From Candidatus Tayloriibacteriota bacterium (GTDB taxonomy: Bacteria; Patescibacteriota; Minisyncoccia; Phycocordibacterales; PALSA-1337), in contig JAPLZH010000014.1 in assembly GCA_026395105.1 (NCBI GenBank), positions 1 through 27,173 of the forward strand: a stretch of DNA of 27,173 nucleotides. The letters are read 5' to 3'. The notes below the pieces were generated by a model, which saw only the letters and a program-made list of their open reading frames with translations, was not told where the DNA came from and made no database searches. The first letter of the stretch is position 1. Every line of letters starts with the position of its first letter. Position numbers and translations under genes: made by a program. Below are positions 1 to 6,911 of this stretch, piece after piece.

Positions 1-99
1 CAAAGAGGTGCAGAAACTACCTCCATACTAGCCTCTGTACTCCTATCTCTTAAGTGGAATAATCCCAGGAACTGGTTCCAAAAGTTCATGTCTATTTAA
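1..99 (+). CDS. C-terminal fragment of an IS-borne protein, probably transposase (partial)
   Basis: Frame 1 is open from the window edge to TAA at 97-99 and gives 32 residues, beginning QRGAETTSILASVLLSLKW. The RGAETxxIL...L pattern recalls the end of IS66-type transposases, but the fragment is too short to assign. Its place just inside a terminal inverted repeat fits a transposase C terminus. The gene start is outside the window. The other IS end has an IS30-like N terminus, which does not obviously match this C terminus, so the family remains open. Confidence 0.45.
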   Translation, partial: QRGAETTSILASVLLSLKWNNPRNWFQKFMSI

Positions 100-140
100 G
101 GTTGATAAATATGGAGATTGGGGAGGGTGTGGGTACTTAC

Positions 141-212
141 CATATGACAATTAAATTAATTATTTTGTTAATACATTAATTCTACTGTCCTACTTCAAAG
201 GTAGCTAGTTCA
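141..212 (+). repeat. 72-bp IS terminal inverted repeat, copy 1
   Basis: Bases 141-212 are the exact reverse complement of 27034-27105 with no mismatch. Identity ends sharply on both sides (213 and 27033 differ, as do 140 and 27106). The outer tip on the complementary strand starts TGAACTAGC and contains the short dyad CTAC-ctttgaa-GTAG. Confidence 0.92.
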
Positions 213-230
213 AAGAGAAATAAAAAATAT

Positions 231-1535
231 ATGGCAGATCCAAATAAAAACGTTCCGAATTCAGCCGAGGCTCCTTCTCCAGTAGTAGAGAAGCCGAAAT
301 TTGATATAAGAAAAGCGCTAGACACGAAGGGCTTTTTAGAGTTTCTGACTAAAGTTCAGGAAAAGAATGGAGAGGTATTAGATATGGCAAATGAAGGGGC
401 GATCGGGGAAAAGTTCGAGGCTTTCACTGTAAAAGAAAAAGTAAAAGCCGGAGTAAAGAATCTTTATCAGACGAGTATAAAAAGCGAATTTGGAGTTACG
501 CTAGAAGCCGCTGATTTAAGGTCAGTAGACGATCACTGGGATGCTTTGGCTATAGCAGATCCAGAAAAGGTTATGGAGATGAATGATAAGCTAAAGGATT
601 ATGTAGAATTACCGAAACAGATTAAAGCTGCGGAAACAGAGCTCGCTTTATTAGGAGGTGAAGAAGATGCACAGAAGTCACTAGAAGAGGCGAAAAAGCT
701 AGCTGAGGCGCTTTTACAAGCGAAGAATTATTCTGGTTTTTTTGGAGGAACGAAGTTTGGCTTTTTATTAATTAAGGCTGTTGTAGGAGAGTTGGGAAAT
801 CTTTTATTAAATAGAAATAATAAATTTGGTGACTACGCTGCTGATGTTTATGATGTTTTGATTTCTAGAAGAACTGTAAAAGATAAATATGGTAAAGATG
901 TAAATAGAGAAAAGATGGCAAAGGAGGTTCCTATTGTTGAAAAGCAAATAACTCAGATTCAGGAAACTTTAAAAAGCATTAAAGACATAACGACTAGAAA
1001 AGAAGAGTCAGCTAAACAGTTTGCAAAATTAAGAAAAGAATTGATCGGAGGAGTGGCGGGTTTTAATACTATTAATGAGGTGGTTAAAAGAAAGACGAAA
1101 GAAAAATTAGACGGATTCTTAAAAGTAGTAAGTTTGCCGAATATAAAATCTGCACAGACTACTTTTGATAATTTAAAAAAAGCTATAGAAAATACAGAGA
1201 CAGGTCTTAATCCATTAGATTCTACACCGAATTCGATAAACCCTGAAGTATTCCAAAAGGATATAGATACTGGTGTGGATTTGCAGATGAATATGGATAT
1301 TGGTAATGCGCTAGCAGCTGTTAAGCTCGATGAAAGCGGTTCATTCAGTAAATTAGAAAAAGCATTGAAGAAGGATATCTTAGAAAAGGATAAGATCGGC
1401 TCGAAAGAAGGCGAGGAGCTTCGTGATTTTATAGTTTCCAAATTAGAAGCTGCAGGAAGTGCACTCAATAATAGCTCGGTAGATAAAGCTAAAAAGATGA
1501 TGGTAAGTGTAATAATAGCTAATCTTAAAAAATAA
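231..1535 (+). CDS. Hypothetical protein, charged helical, 434 aa
   Basis: I do not recognise this family. The protein has no clear signal peptide. It is rich in Lys, Glu and Ala and looks mostly alpha-helical. One moderately hydrophobic stretch (about residues 165-190, around GFLLIKAVVGELGNLLL) could be amphipathic or membrane-touching. Residues about 240-300 have heptad-like spacing that suggests coiled coil. The ATG lies only 18 nt beyond the IS end at 212 and no Shine-Dalgarno sequence is visible, so the native promoter may have been displaced by the IS and transcription may now start inside it. The next gene follows after 2 nt, so the two probably form an operon. A structural or accessory role is possible but not shown. 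Confidence 0.8.
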   Translation: MADPNKNVPNSAEAPSPVVEKPKFDIRKALDTKGFLEFLTKVQEKNGEVLDMANEGAIGEKFEAFTVKEKVKAGVKNLYQTSIKSEFGVTLEAADLRSVDDHWDALAIADPEKVMEMNDKLKDYVELPKQIKAAETELALLGGEEDAQKSLEEAKKLAEALLQAKNYSGFFGGTKFGFLLIKAVVGELGNLLLNRNNKFGDYAADVYDVLISRRTVKDKYGKDVNREKMAKEVPIVEKQITQIQETLKSIKDITTRKEESAKQFAKLRKELIGGVAGFNTINEVVKRKTKEKLDGFLKVVSLPNIKSAQTTFDNLKKAIENTETGLNPLDSTPNSINPEVFQKDIDTGVDLQMNMDIGNALAAVKLDESGSFSKLEKALKKDILEKDKIGSKEGEELRDFIVSKLEAAGSALNNSSVDKAKKMMVSVIIANLKK

Positions 1536-1537
1536 AT

Positions 1538-1825
1538 ATGGAAATCGATATACAAAAATTAGAGGAGCTACTAGGTGCGGGAAAAAGAGAGGAAGCGGGG
1601 GAACTTATAAAAGCCTTCGTTCAAAAGGATCTTCCAGAGAATGAAAAGGGTGCGGCACTTTCAAACTTTGCCTTAGTCTATCTGGATCTGACGAATAGGA
1701 TAAATGAGCGTTATCTCGGGGCACTTAAGGACGCAATAGACGCCATGAAGGCCGTTAATAAGTCAGAAAAGGAGACGGAAGAGAAAATAAAGATAGATGA
1801 GGTGAGGGAGAGTTTGAAGGCGTAG
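1538..1825 (+). CDS. Small hypothetical helical protein, 95 aa
   Basis: Unknown family. This small protein appears entirely alpha-helical, with no signal peptide, membrane segment or Cys. The pattern of short helices (LEELLGAGKREEAGELIKAF, then GAALSNFALVYLDLTNRINE) resembles a TPR-like helical hairpin, but no canonical TPR can be claimed. It starts 2 nt after the stop of the 434-residue gene without its own promoter or ribosome-binding site, so it is probably translated by coupling and may be a partner of the upstream protein. A toxin-antitoxin unit with its own promoter begins 91 nt downstream. Confidence 0.72.
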   Translation: MEIDIQKLEELLGAGKREEAGELIKAFVQKDLPENEKGAALSNFALVYLDLTNRINERYLGALKDAIDAMKAVNKSEKETEEKIKIDEVRESLKA

Positions 1826-1869
1826 AAAATACTGAGATAAAATTTTAATAAAAAATTCATTATTTCTTT

Positions 1870-1910
1870 AGAACTTTTTTAGAAGTTCTTTAGGGTGGTT
1901 TTGATATGAT
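1870..1910 (+). promoter_or_regulatory. Promoter and inverted repeat of the toxin gene
   Basis: An extended -10 (TGA at 1902-1904, TATGAT at 1905-1910) ends 6 nt before the toxin ATG, so the mRNA should be leaderless or nearly so. Upstream there is a perfect 7-bp inverted repeat, AGAACTT (1870-1876) and AAGTTCT (1883-1889), in the place of the -35 element. It may be an operator for the antitoxin, or a weak terminator for the upstream gene. Confidence 0.5.
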
Positions 1911-1916
1911 CTCATA

Positions 1917-2213
1917 ATGCATGTCTTATTTTTTAACAAAAGTGTTAAGGAGTTTATTTGTTCACTTAATAATGAGGACAGAGAAAAAGTTTATTGTGTA
2001 ATTAAAGTTCTTAGAACTATTGGTTCAATAATAGATATGCCACTTAGTAAACCTATAGGTAGTGGCCTATTTGAACTAAGAGCCAAAAATATAAGGATAA
2101 TATATGTATATAAAGAAGGTTGTGCCGTTTTACTAAATGCATTTAAAAAGAAAATGTATAGAATCCCTCAAAAGGAGATAGATCTAGCAAGAGAAAGATT
2201 TAATAATTTGTAA
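1917..2213 (+). CDS. higB: HigB/RelE-like type II toxin (Gp49 family)
   Basis: Likely a ribosome-dependent mRNA interferase of the RelE/ParE superfamily, in the phage Gp49/HigB branch, paired with the HTH antitoxin that follows. At 98 residues it has the usual length. The family signature is visible as KPIGSGLFELRAKNIRIIYVY, split here as the LFELR strand, the RIIYVY strand and then VLLNAFKKK, ending in a helical PQKEIDLARER tail. These strands and the basic KKK segment are characteristic of HigB/Gp49 toxins. The toxin precedes the antitoxin, which is the HigBA order. The ATG sits 6 nt after an extended -10 box and has no ribosome-binding site. The family call is good; RNase activity is inferred from the family. 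Confidence 0.85.
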   Translation: MHVLFFNKSVKEFICSLNNEDREKVYCVIKVLRTIGSIIDMPLSKPIGSGLFELRAKNIRIIYVYKEGCAVLLNAFKKKMYRIPQKEIDLARERFNNL

Positions 2214-2235
2214 TATTACATATATGGTATATAAT
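2207..2235 (+). promoter_or_regulatory. Internal antitoxin promoter with palindromic operator
   Basis: TATAAT at 2230-2235 ends 6 nt before the ATG at 2242. A weak -35 (TTGTAA, 2208-2213) overlaps the toxin stop codon. A perfect 12-bp palindrome, TGTAATATTACA (2209-2220), covers the -35 and is a candidate autoregulatory operator. The site implies that the antitoxin can be made independently of the toxin. Confidence 0.55.
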
Positions 2236-2241
2236 ACTTTT

Positions 2242-2550
2242 ATGAAAAAGAAAATAATTATTGATAATAAGCCAAATTTAATAAGTTTTGATGATGATTT
2301 AAAAGAAATGCTCAAAGATCCGGAATTTAGAAAAGGATATGAATCATTAAAACCCCAGTACGATATTATTAAGGAGGTTATTATTAAAAGGCATAATTTA
2401 AAGATGTCGCAGAAGGATTTGGCAAAGAAAATGGGCACGCGTCAGTCGGCTATATCACGTTTAGAATCGGGGGATTATAATCCTTCGTTTAAGTTTCTAA
2501 AGAGATTGGCGGAGGCGCTGGAGTCTAAATTGAGGATTAATTTTATATAG
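2242..2550 (+). CDS. higA: HigA-like antitoxin, XRE-family HTH
   Basis: The predicted antitoxin and DNA-binding partner of the upstream HigB-like toxin. In the 102-residue version starting MKKKIIIDNK, the N-terminal half carries the segment expected to wrap the toxin, and residues about 55-95 form a helix-turn-helix of the Cro/C1 (XRE) type: MSQKDLAKKMGTRQSAISRLESGDYNPS, seen as MSQKDLAKKMG, RQSAISRLE and the FKFLKRLAEALE helix. I chose the ATG at 2242 rather than an in-frame ATG at 2224 because a TATAAT box at 2230-2235 lies between them and would put the transcript start at about 2242. It follows the toxin by 28 nt. It probably represses the pair through the dyads at 1870-1889 and 2209-2220. 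Confidence 0.87.
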   Translation: MKKKIIIDNKPNLISFDDDLKEMLKDPEFRKGYESLKPQYDIIKEVIIKRHNLKMSQKDLAKKMGTRQSAISRLESGDYNPSFKFLKRLAEALESKLRINFI

Positions 2551-2690
2551 GAGAATCGGTCACGGATAATTTTCTGCTGAAAATTTCCGCGACCCCGGCT
2601 CGGCGCCGTCGCGCCTGCGCCTTTCGATTCTCCCACGCGAGTGCCTTGGGGCACTCGCTTACCCGCACGAATTTCCTTCGGAAATTGTGC
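2550..2690. other. GC-rich cluster of hairpins between higA and tRNA-Gly
   Basis: This stretch is clearly more GC-rich than its surroundings. It contains a 9-bp hairpin with a 4-nt loop (arms 2637-2645 and 2650-2658), a long hairpin with a one-base bulge (GCAC 2665-2668 and AATTTCC 2670-2676, pairing with GGAAATT 2680-2686 and GTGC 2687-2690), and an outer inverted repeat GGAGAATCG (2550-2558) with CGATTCTCC (2625-2633). On the minus strand it lies just downstream of tRNA-Gly, so at least the nearest hairpin may end or process the tRNA transcript. No coding capacity is convincing. Confidence 0.55.
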
Positions 2691-2758
2691 GGGTAGGGAG
2701 AATCGAACTCCCGTCTTAGCCTTGGGAAGGCCACATTCTACCACTAAACCATACCCGC
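2688..2758 (-). tRNA. tRNA-Gly (anticodon CCC)
   Basis: On the minus strand, acceptor GCGGGTA pairs with TACCCGC over 7 bp. The anticodon stem TGGCC/GGCTA encloses loop TTCCCAA, giving CCC (reads GGG). The T arm has stem GGGAG/CTCCC around TTCGATT. The D arm has wobble pairs, as often seen in tRNA-Gly. The discriminator base is A, where most bacteria have U in tRNA-Gly, and CCA is not encoded (ACA follows the acceptor). Confidence 0.93.
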
Positions 2759-2760
2759 AA

Positions 2761-2788
2761 TTCATTTTATTTGAATTTATAGTATCAT
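2761..2788 (+). promoter_or_regulatory. Promoter of the DUF192 gene
   Basis: A -10-like TATCAT (2783-2788) lies 8 nt before the ATG at 2797, with a weak -35 TTCATT (2761-2766) at 16-bp spacing. It sits just beyond the divergent tRNA-Gly gene. The spacing implies an almost leaderless mRNA. Confidence 0.4.
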
Positions 2789-2796
2789 TACTATTA

Positions 2797-3339
2797 ATGG
2801 AAGCAAATAGTGAAAAAGATAGTGAAAAGAAAAGCAAATTTTTTATTACTTTTATAGTGCTCGGCGTTTTGATTTTAGTCGGCGGTATAATTAATCATAT
2901 TCCTTCGGCAAAAGTCGTGGATCCTATTCAAAATACCAGTATGGACGGTAAGGACTTCGATTTAAAATTTGACGTCAGGGCTATAAATAAATTAAAAATA
3001 AATGGTCAGGAGATAAACATAATAAGAGCACAGACAAATGAGGAAGAGATACAGGGTCTTAGTGGACGAGACTCACTCGCCCTGAACTCCGGCATGCTTT
3101 TTTATTTCGATCATGATGATTTTTGGAAATTTTGGATGAAAGATATGAAATTTTCTATAGACATAATTTGGCTTGATAAAGATTTTCGCATAATTGATAT
3201 AAAAAATAATGCCACACCTCTTTCATATCCGGAACTTTTTACTTCAAAAAACGTTGCTAGATATGTCTTAGAAGTTCCGGCCGGTTTTGCACAAAATTAT
3301 CTCTTAAAAGATGGAGTAGCATTCACCCCAGAAATGTGA
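2797..3339 (+). CDS. Membrane-anchored DUF192 family protein
   Basis: A 180-residue protein with a charged N terminus, one transmembrane helix (about residues 15-32, FFITFIVLGVLILVGGII) and an extracytoplasmic DUF192 domain (about 65-180). The domain is recognised by the run of motifs EEIQGLSGRDSLALNSGMLF, then FWMKDMKFSIDIIWLD, then VLEVPAGFA near the end, a conserved order in this family. The biochemical role of DUF192 is not established. I chose the ATG at 2797. An upstream in-frame start at 2641 would run through tRNA-Gly and give a non-homologous extension. No Shine-Dalgarno is seen. A terminator follows at 3410-3443, so the gene is probably monocistronic. Confidence 0.9.
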   Translation: MEANSEKDSEKKSKFFITFIVLGVLILVGGIINHIPSAKVVDPIQNTSMDGKDFDLKFDVRAINKLKINGQEINIIRAQTNEEEIQGLSGRDSLALNSGMLFYFDHDDFWKFWMKDMKFSIDIIWLDKDFRIIDIKNNATPLSYPELFTSKNVARYVLEVPAGFAQNYLLKDGVAFTPEM

Positions 3340-3409
3340 CGGAATTAGTTATCCACTCTTGTGCCTCCCACGCGTGGAGTTAAAATAAAGAGTGTCACTA
3401 TAAAAGTTC

Positions 3410-3443
3410 TTTCTTGCCGCTTGTCGGCAGTTCTTTTTCTTTG
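3410..3443 (+). terminator. Rho-independent terminator after the DUF192 gene
   Basis: Stem TGCCG (3415-3419) and CGGCA (3425-3429) with a 5-nt loop is followed by a U-rich run (3430-3443). It lies about 75 nt past the stop. An imperfect dyad around CCACGCGTGG (3368-3377) lies between the stop and the terminator. Confidence 0.65.
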
Positions 3444-3496
3444 TTAGTTAGGTTTTGTAAAAATTATCAAAAGTCTGTAATCAATTTTTCTTTTTT

Positions 3497-5809
3497 ATGG
3501 TAAAAGCAGTAAAAAGTTCTAAAAAGAATGACGTGCTTATAAAAGTCGTCAAAAAGCGAAACGGAGAATTAGTTCCGTTCGATGTAGAGAAGATAGTTAA
3601 TGCTATCTGGAAAGGTATGATGTCTACGAATGAAGGTTCTCACGAAGAAGCGGAGCTCGTGGCCAGTAAGGTCTACGGCGAACTCGTAAGAATCGCTAAA
3701 AAATTTGATGATTTTATTCCAACTGTCGAAGGTATTCAGGACCTCGTCGAAAAAGAGCTTATACTTTCAGACTATGTTAAGGCTTCTAAGCACTATATTC
3801 TATACAGAGAGGAGAGAGCAAAGCTTCGCGCCCGCGGTGTTCAGGTACCTGAAAAAGTAAAAAAGCTCGCGGAAGACAGTAAAAAATATTTCAAAAATCC
3901 GCTCGGTGAATTCGTCTACTACAGAACTTATTCTAAATGGATAGAAGGAGAGAATCGCAGAGAGACATGGATAGAGACTATAGATAGGTATATGTCCTTC
4001 ATGAAAGAAAATCTAGGAAATAAATTAAAGGAAAATGAGTACAAAGAAATTCGTGAGGCTATTCTAAAACAGGAATCGATGCCTTCTATGCGCCTCCTTC
4101 AATTTGCCGGAAAAGCTGCCTCCGCGACAAATGTCTGCGCATATAACTGTTCATTCATCGCTCCTACTTGTTTTCAGGATTTAGCAGAGATTATGTATAT
4201 ATCAATGTGCGGAACTGGAGCCGGCTGGACAGTAGAGAGTCAGAATGTGCAAAAGTTTCCTCAGATCGGTATTCAAACAGGCGAAAAACTTCCGACTCAT
4301 GTCATCCCTGATAGCAAAGAGGGTTGGTGTGATGCATTCGCTTTTGGCCTTAAGACTTGGGCAGATGGAAAAGACATTGATTTCGATTTTTCAAAGCTTC
4401 GTCCGGCAGGTGCGCGTCTAAACACAATGGGCGGAAAGAGCTCCGGCCCCGAACCTCTTCGCCAGCTTCTCACTTTCTCTAGGGATAAAATCCTAAAGAA
4501 GCAGGGAAGACGCCTAGAAAACATAGACGTTCATGATGTTATTTGTAAAATCGGAGAAATAGTGGTTTCAGGCGGAGTTCGCCGAAGTGCCATGATTTCA
4601 CTTTCAGATTTAGATGATGAAAAAGTAAGAGATGCGAAGAAGGGTCAGTTCTGGAATACAGATACTCAGAGAATGCTTGCGAATAATTCTGCTGTTTATG
4701 TCACGAAGCCCTCAGCTGCAGAATTCATGGATGAATGGGTCGCTCTTATGAAGTCTGGAACTGGCGAGCGCGGAATATTTAATCGAGGATGTTTGCCTTC
4801 CACTTTGCCTAAGAGAAGAATGGAATTATTTAAGGGGCAAAGTTTGCCACAGTTCGGTACGAATCCCTGCGGAGAAATCATTCTTCAGTCAAAGCAGTTC
4901 TGTAACCTTTCAGAGGTCGTCGCTCGCGCTACAGATACAGAGGCGTCCCTTCTAAAGAAAATCAGAATCGCTACTATCCTAGGAACCTATCAGTCCACTT
5001 TGACCTATTTCCCATACCTTTCGAAAGAATGGAAGACTAACTGCGAAAAAGAGAGACTGCTCGGTGTATCCATCACTGGTCAATGGGACTGTCCGACCGT
5101 TCGAAAGCCAGAAGTTCTAAGAAAACTTCGTGATGAAGCTATTAAGATTAATAAGCTTTATGCAAAGAAATTCGGAATCACCCATTCTACATGTATAACC
5201 TGCGTTAAACCTTCAGGAAATCTTTCGCAGACGGTAGACTGTTCTTCTGGAATGCATCCTCGCCACTCTGGCTACTATATTCGCCGTGTGAGAATAGCCT
5301 CGACAGACGCTCTATTTAAAATGTTAAAGGATCAGGGCGTGCCATTTAATCCTGAAGTCGGACAGAATATAGACACCGCGAATACATTCGTTATAGATTT
5401 CCCTGTAATGGCTCCGAAGGGAACTGATGTCTTTAAAAATACTCATACTGCTATAGAACAGCTGGAGTATTGGAAGAATGTGAAGGTGAATTACACAGAG
5501 CATAATCCATCCGTTACAGTGTCCGTCGGAAATGATGAATGGATAGAGGTGGCTCACTGGGTTTATAAAAACTGGGATATTATCGGCGGTCTATCATTCC
5601 TTCCTCGAAATGATCACGTCTATCAGCTCGCTCCTTATGAGGAAATTAATGAAGATAAATATAATGAGCTTTTGAAACGCTTTGATCATGTGGACTTTTC
5701 AAAGATCGTCACTTATGAAATAAATGATGAGACAGAGGTGAAGAAGGAGCTCGCCTGCGCTGGTGGCGTCTGTGAAATAGAGACGGTGGAAGCTACAGCA
5801 AAAAGCTAA
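3497..5809 (+). CDS. nrdJ: Adenosylcobalamin-dependent (class II) ribonucleotide reductase
   Basis: Reduces ribonucleotides to deoxyribonucleotides with a B12-generated thiyl radical, so needs no oxygen. The 770-residue protein begins with an ATP-cone (about 14-105: KKRNGELVPFDVEKIVNAIW), the usual allosteric module. The catalytic barrel follows. NPCGE at 456-460 followed by FCN gives C458, E460 and C469, with the same 11-residue Cys spacing as C408/C419 of the Lactobacillus leichmannii enzyme. C214 in TNVCAYNCSF is a likely partner Cys. KPSGN is at 571-575. The C terminus has CAGGVC (C754, C759), matching the redox-active C-terminal pair. It therefore resembles the monomeric leichmannii-type enzyme, with an added ATP-cone. 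No B12 riboswitch box is visible upstream. The glutaredoxin at 16495 could be a reductant. Confidence 0.95.
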   Translation: MVKAVKSSKKNDVLIKVVKKRNGELVPFDVEKIVNAIWKGMMSTNEGSHEEAELVASKVYGELVRIAKKFDDFIPTVEGIQDLVEKELILSDYVKASKHYILYREERAKLRARGVQVPEKVKKLAEDSKKYFKNPLGEFVYYRTYSKWIEGENRRETWIETIDRYMSFMKENLGNKLKENEYKEIREAILKQESMPSMRLLQFAGKAASATNVCAYNCSFIAPTCFQDLAEIMYISMCGTGAGWTVESQNVQKFPQIGIQTGEKLPTHVIPDSKEGWCDAFAFGLKTWADGKDIDFDFSKLRPAGARLNTMGGKSSGPEPLRQLLTFSRDKILKKQGRRLENIDVHDVICKIGEIVVSGGVRRSAMISLSDLDDEKVRDAKKGQFWNTDTQRMLANNSAVYVTKPSAAEFMDEWVALMKSGTGERGIFNRGCLPSTLPKRRMELFKGQSLPQFGTNPCGEIILQSKQFCNLSEVVARATDTEASLLKKIRIATILGTYQSTLTYFPYLSKEWKTNCEKERLLGVSITGQWDCPTVRKPEVLRKLRDEAIKINKLYAKKFGITHSTCITCVKPSGNLSQTVDCSSGMHPRHSGYYIRRVRIASTDALFKMLKDQGVPFNPEVGQNIDTANTFVIDFPVMAPKGTDVFKNTHTAIEQLEYWKNVKVNYTEHNPSVTVSVGNDEWIEVAHWVYKNWDIIGGLSFLPRNDHVYQLAPYEEINEDKYNELLKRFDHVDFSKIVTYEINDETEVKKELACAGGVCEIETVEATAKS

Positions 5810-5863
5810 AGGCAAATAAGGCAAAGAATCAGCAGAGAATTTAAAAAAGTATAATAAATAAAA

Positions 5864-5892
5864 AAAGCGCGGTCCGTAAAGGCCCGCGCTTT
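5864..5892. terminator. Bidirectional terminator between nrdJ and the metalloprotease gene
   Basis: Stem AAAGCGCGG (5864-5872) pairs with CCGCGCTTT (5884-5892). Read on the minus strand it is followed by a long T-rich run (complement of 5850-5866), so it is a good terminator for the minus-strand gene ending at 5928. The plus-strand T run is short, so its effect on nrdJ may be weaker. Confidence 0.85.
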
Positions 5893-5927
5893 GTGAAATC
5901 CTCGCATTTTTTCTTCCGGCTAATTTT

Positions 5928-6767
5928 TCAGAAAACAGCCAGATACTTCATAGCAGCCCCTGCGATGAGGACTACTAAGTAAACCGCGAGCCAGCAGAGA
6001 CGCTCCCACTCTGAAAAGTGATAGTCGTACTCTTCAGGCTTTTCGCCATATTTGTTTATGAGCTGGCCGAGTATGAACCGAGACCACTGGTACTTTCTCA
6101 TCCATGGCCAAGCATGTCTACGAAACCATACGCTTAGTTCGTGTCCGAACCAGCAGTCGGTAATGAGGATCATTCCCCAATAAGAAGGGAAACGGTTTCC
6201 CTTTGCACTTATGTACATCATGACCGTGAGGCCGATGATGCCAAAAGCTGTCTTCTGGATAAATGCAGTCGCTCCCACGGGTGCACTAGCTAAGAGCCGG
6301 CGCATAACTTTACTCCCATCAGCCGCAGCGGGTATGATGAGATCGAACATTACTATGTTACCGTTAATGAAACAAATTTGTTCGAAGTGTTGCCACGACA
6401 TCTCCCCGTTTTTGGCGAGTATCCATGAAACGGCGATGAGAATCGCAGTTCCAGGAATACCAGCGAGCAGAAGAAGGAAATTCCTTCTCCATGGAAGTTT
6501 AGATAGGGCTTTCGCCGAGTCTTTATCCGGGATCGTGATGGCTAGCACCACAGCGCAAATGATATTCGCGCGAATTCCGGACATCTCATACATGAGCCAG
6601 TGTGTAAACTCATGAGCCAGCATCGAAATGAGAATGCTCGATGCGAACCATACTGGGCTCGGTTCTCCGAGCTTTTTGTGGAACACTTCTCCTAAGATGG
6701 CAAAGGCCAAGAAACTAATTAAGGCCCAAAACAAGCTTCGGAGAAGGCTCCTAGTCCTATTTATCAT
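5928..6767 (-). CDS. Site-2-protease-like membrane zinc metalloprotease
   Basis: A multi-pass membrane protein of 279 residues (from the ATG at 6767) with the zinc-binding motif HEFTH inside a hydrophobic segment (H52, E53, H56). A second conserved motif, FDLIIPAAADG (D150, G151), matches the N/D-x2-P-x3-DG element that supplies the third zinc ligand in M50/S2P peptidases. It probably cuts membrane-bound substrates within the bilayer, for example in envelope-stress signalling; the substrate is unknown. No PDZ domain is present. I chose the ATG at 6767 because AAAGGA lies 8 nt upstream, one of the few Shine-Dalgarno sequences in the window; a TTG at 6830 would add 21 residues. It has its own promoter, divergent from rnpB. 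DUF3267-type zincins are an alternative family. Confidence 0.72.
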   Translation of the reverse strand: MINRTRSLLRSLFWALISFLAFAILGEVFHKKLGEPSPVWFASSILISMLAHEFTHWLMYEMSGIRANIICAVVLAITIPDKDSAKALSKLPWRRNFLLLLAGIPGTAILIAVSWILAKNGEMSWQHFEQICFINGNIVMFDLIIPAAADGSKVMRRLLASAPVGATAFIQKTAFGIIGLTVMMYISAKGNRFPSYWGMILITDCWFGHELSVWFRRHAWPWMRKYQWSRFILGQLINKYGEKPEEYDYHFSEWERLCWLAVYLVVLIAGAAMKYLAVF

Positions 6768-6853
6768 CAGGAATTTCCTTTCATTTTGACTGTTTAGTGG
6801 TTTGAAGTTTTGGATTTTGGAGTAGATCAAAGCTGGACTTTCCAGCGTTCAGT

Positions 6854-6859
6854 ATTATA
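6854..6859 (-). promoter_or_regulatory. -10 box for the membrane metalloprotease gene
   Basis: Minus-strand TATAAT (complement of 6854-6859) is the only good -10 in the gap between this gene and rnpB. It would give a leader of about 80 nt to the ATG at 6767. Confidence 0.5.
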
Positions 6860-6876
6860 TAACATAAAATGAGTAT

Positions 6877-6905
6877 TTGCAAGTTATATAAATATAGTGT
6901 AGAAT
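6877..6905 (+). promoter_or_regulatory. Promoter of RNase P RNA
   Basis: TTGCAA (6877-6882), a 17-bp spacer and TAGAAT (6900-6905) place the transcript start at about 6912, exactly where helix P1 of RNase P RNA begins. Confidence 0.7.
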
Positions 6906-6911
6906 ATGGCC

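Larger units (their letters stand above)
1..212 (+). mobile_element. Right end of an insertion sequence (partial)
   Basis: The segment holds the 3' end of an open frame (1-99), a short spacer, and a 72-bp sequence (141-212) whose exact reverse complement occurs at 27034-27105. At the far end that repeat directly precedes a transposase-like start, so I read the repeat as the terminal inverted repeat of an IS and this segment as the right end of another copy in the same orientation. The inner part of the element lies outside the window. That both ends belong to one IS type is inferred only from the shared repeat. Confidence 0.7.

Noticed and set aside
2550..2705. Attachment site duplicated from tRNA-Gly
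   Set aside because: The shared word is only 9 bp, and no integrase or longer repeat of the tRNA 3' end is present.
2641..2796. N-terminal extension of the DUF192 protein
   Set aside because: It would be coded by the antisense of tRNA-Gly and hairpins; the promoter and the family length support 2797.
3340..3496. Cobalamin riboswitch before nrdJ
   Set aside because: No B12 box or matching structure is visible; the gap holds a terminator and a T-rich leader.
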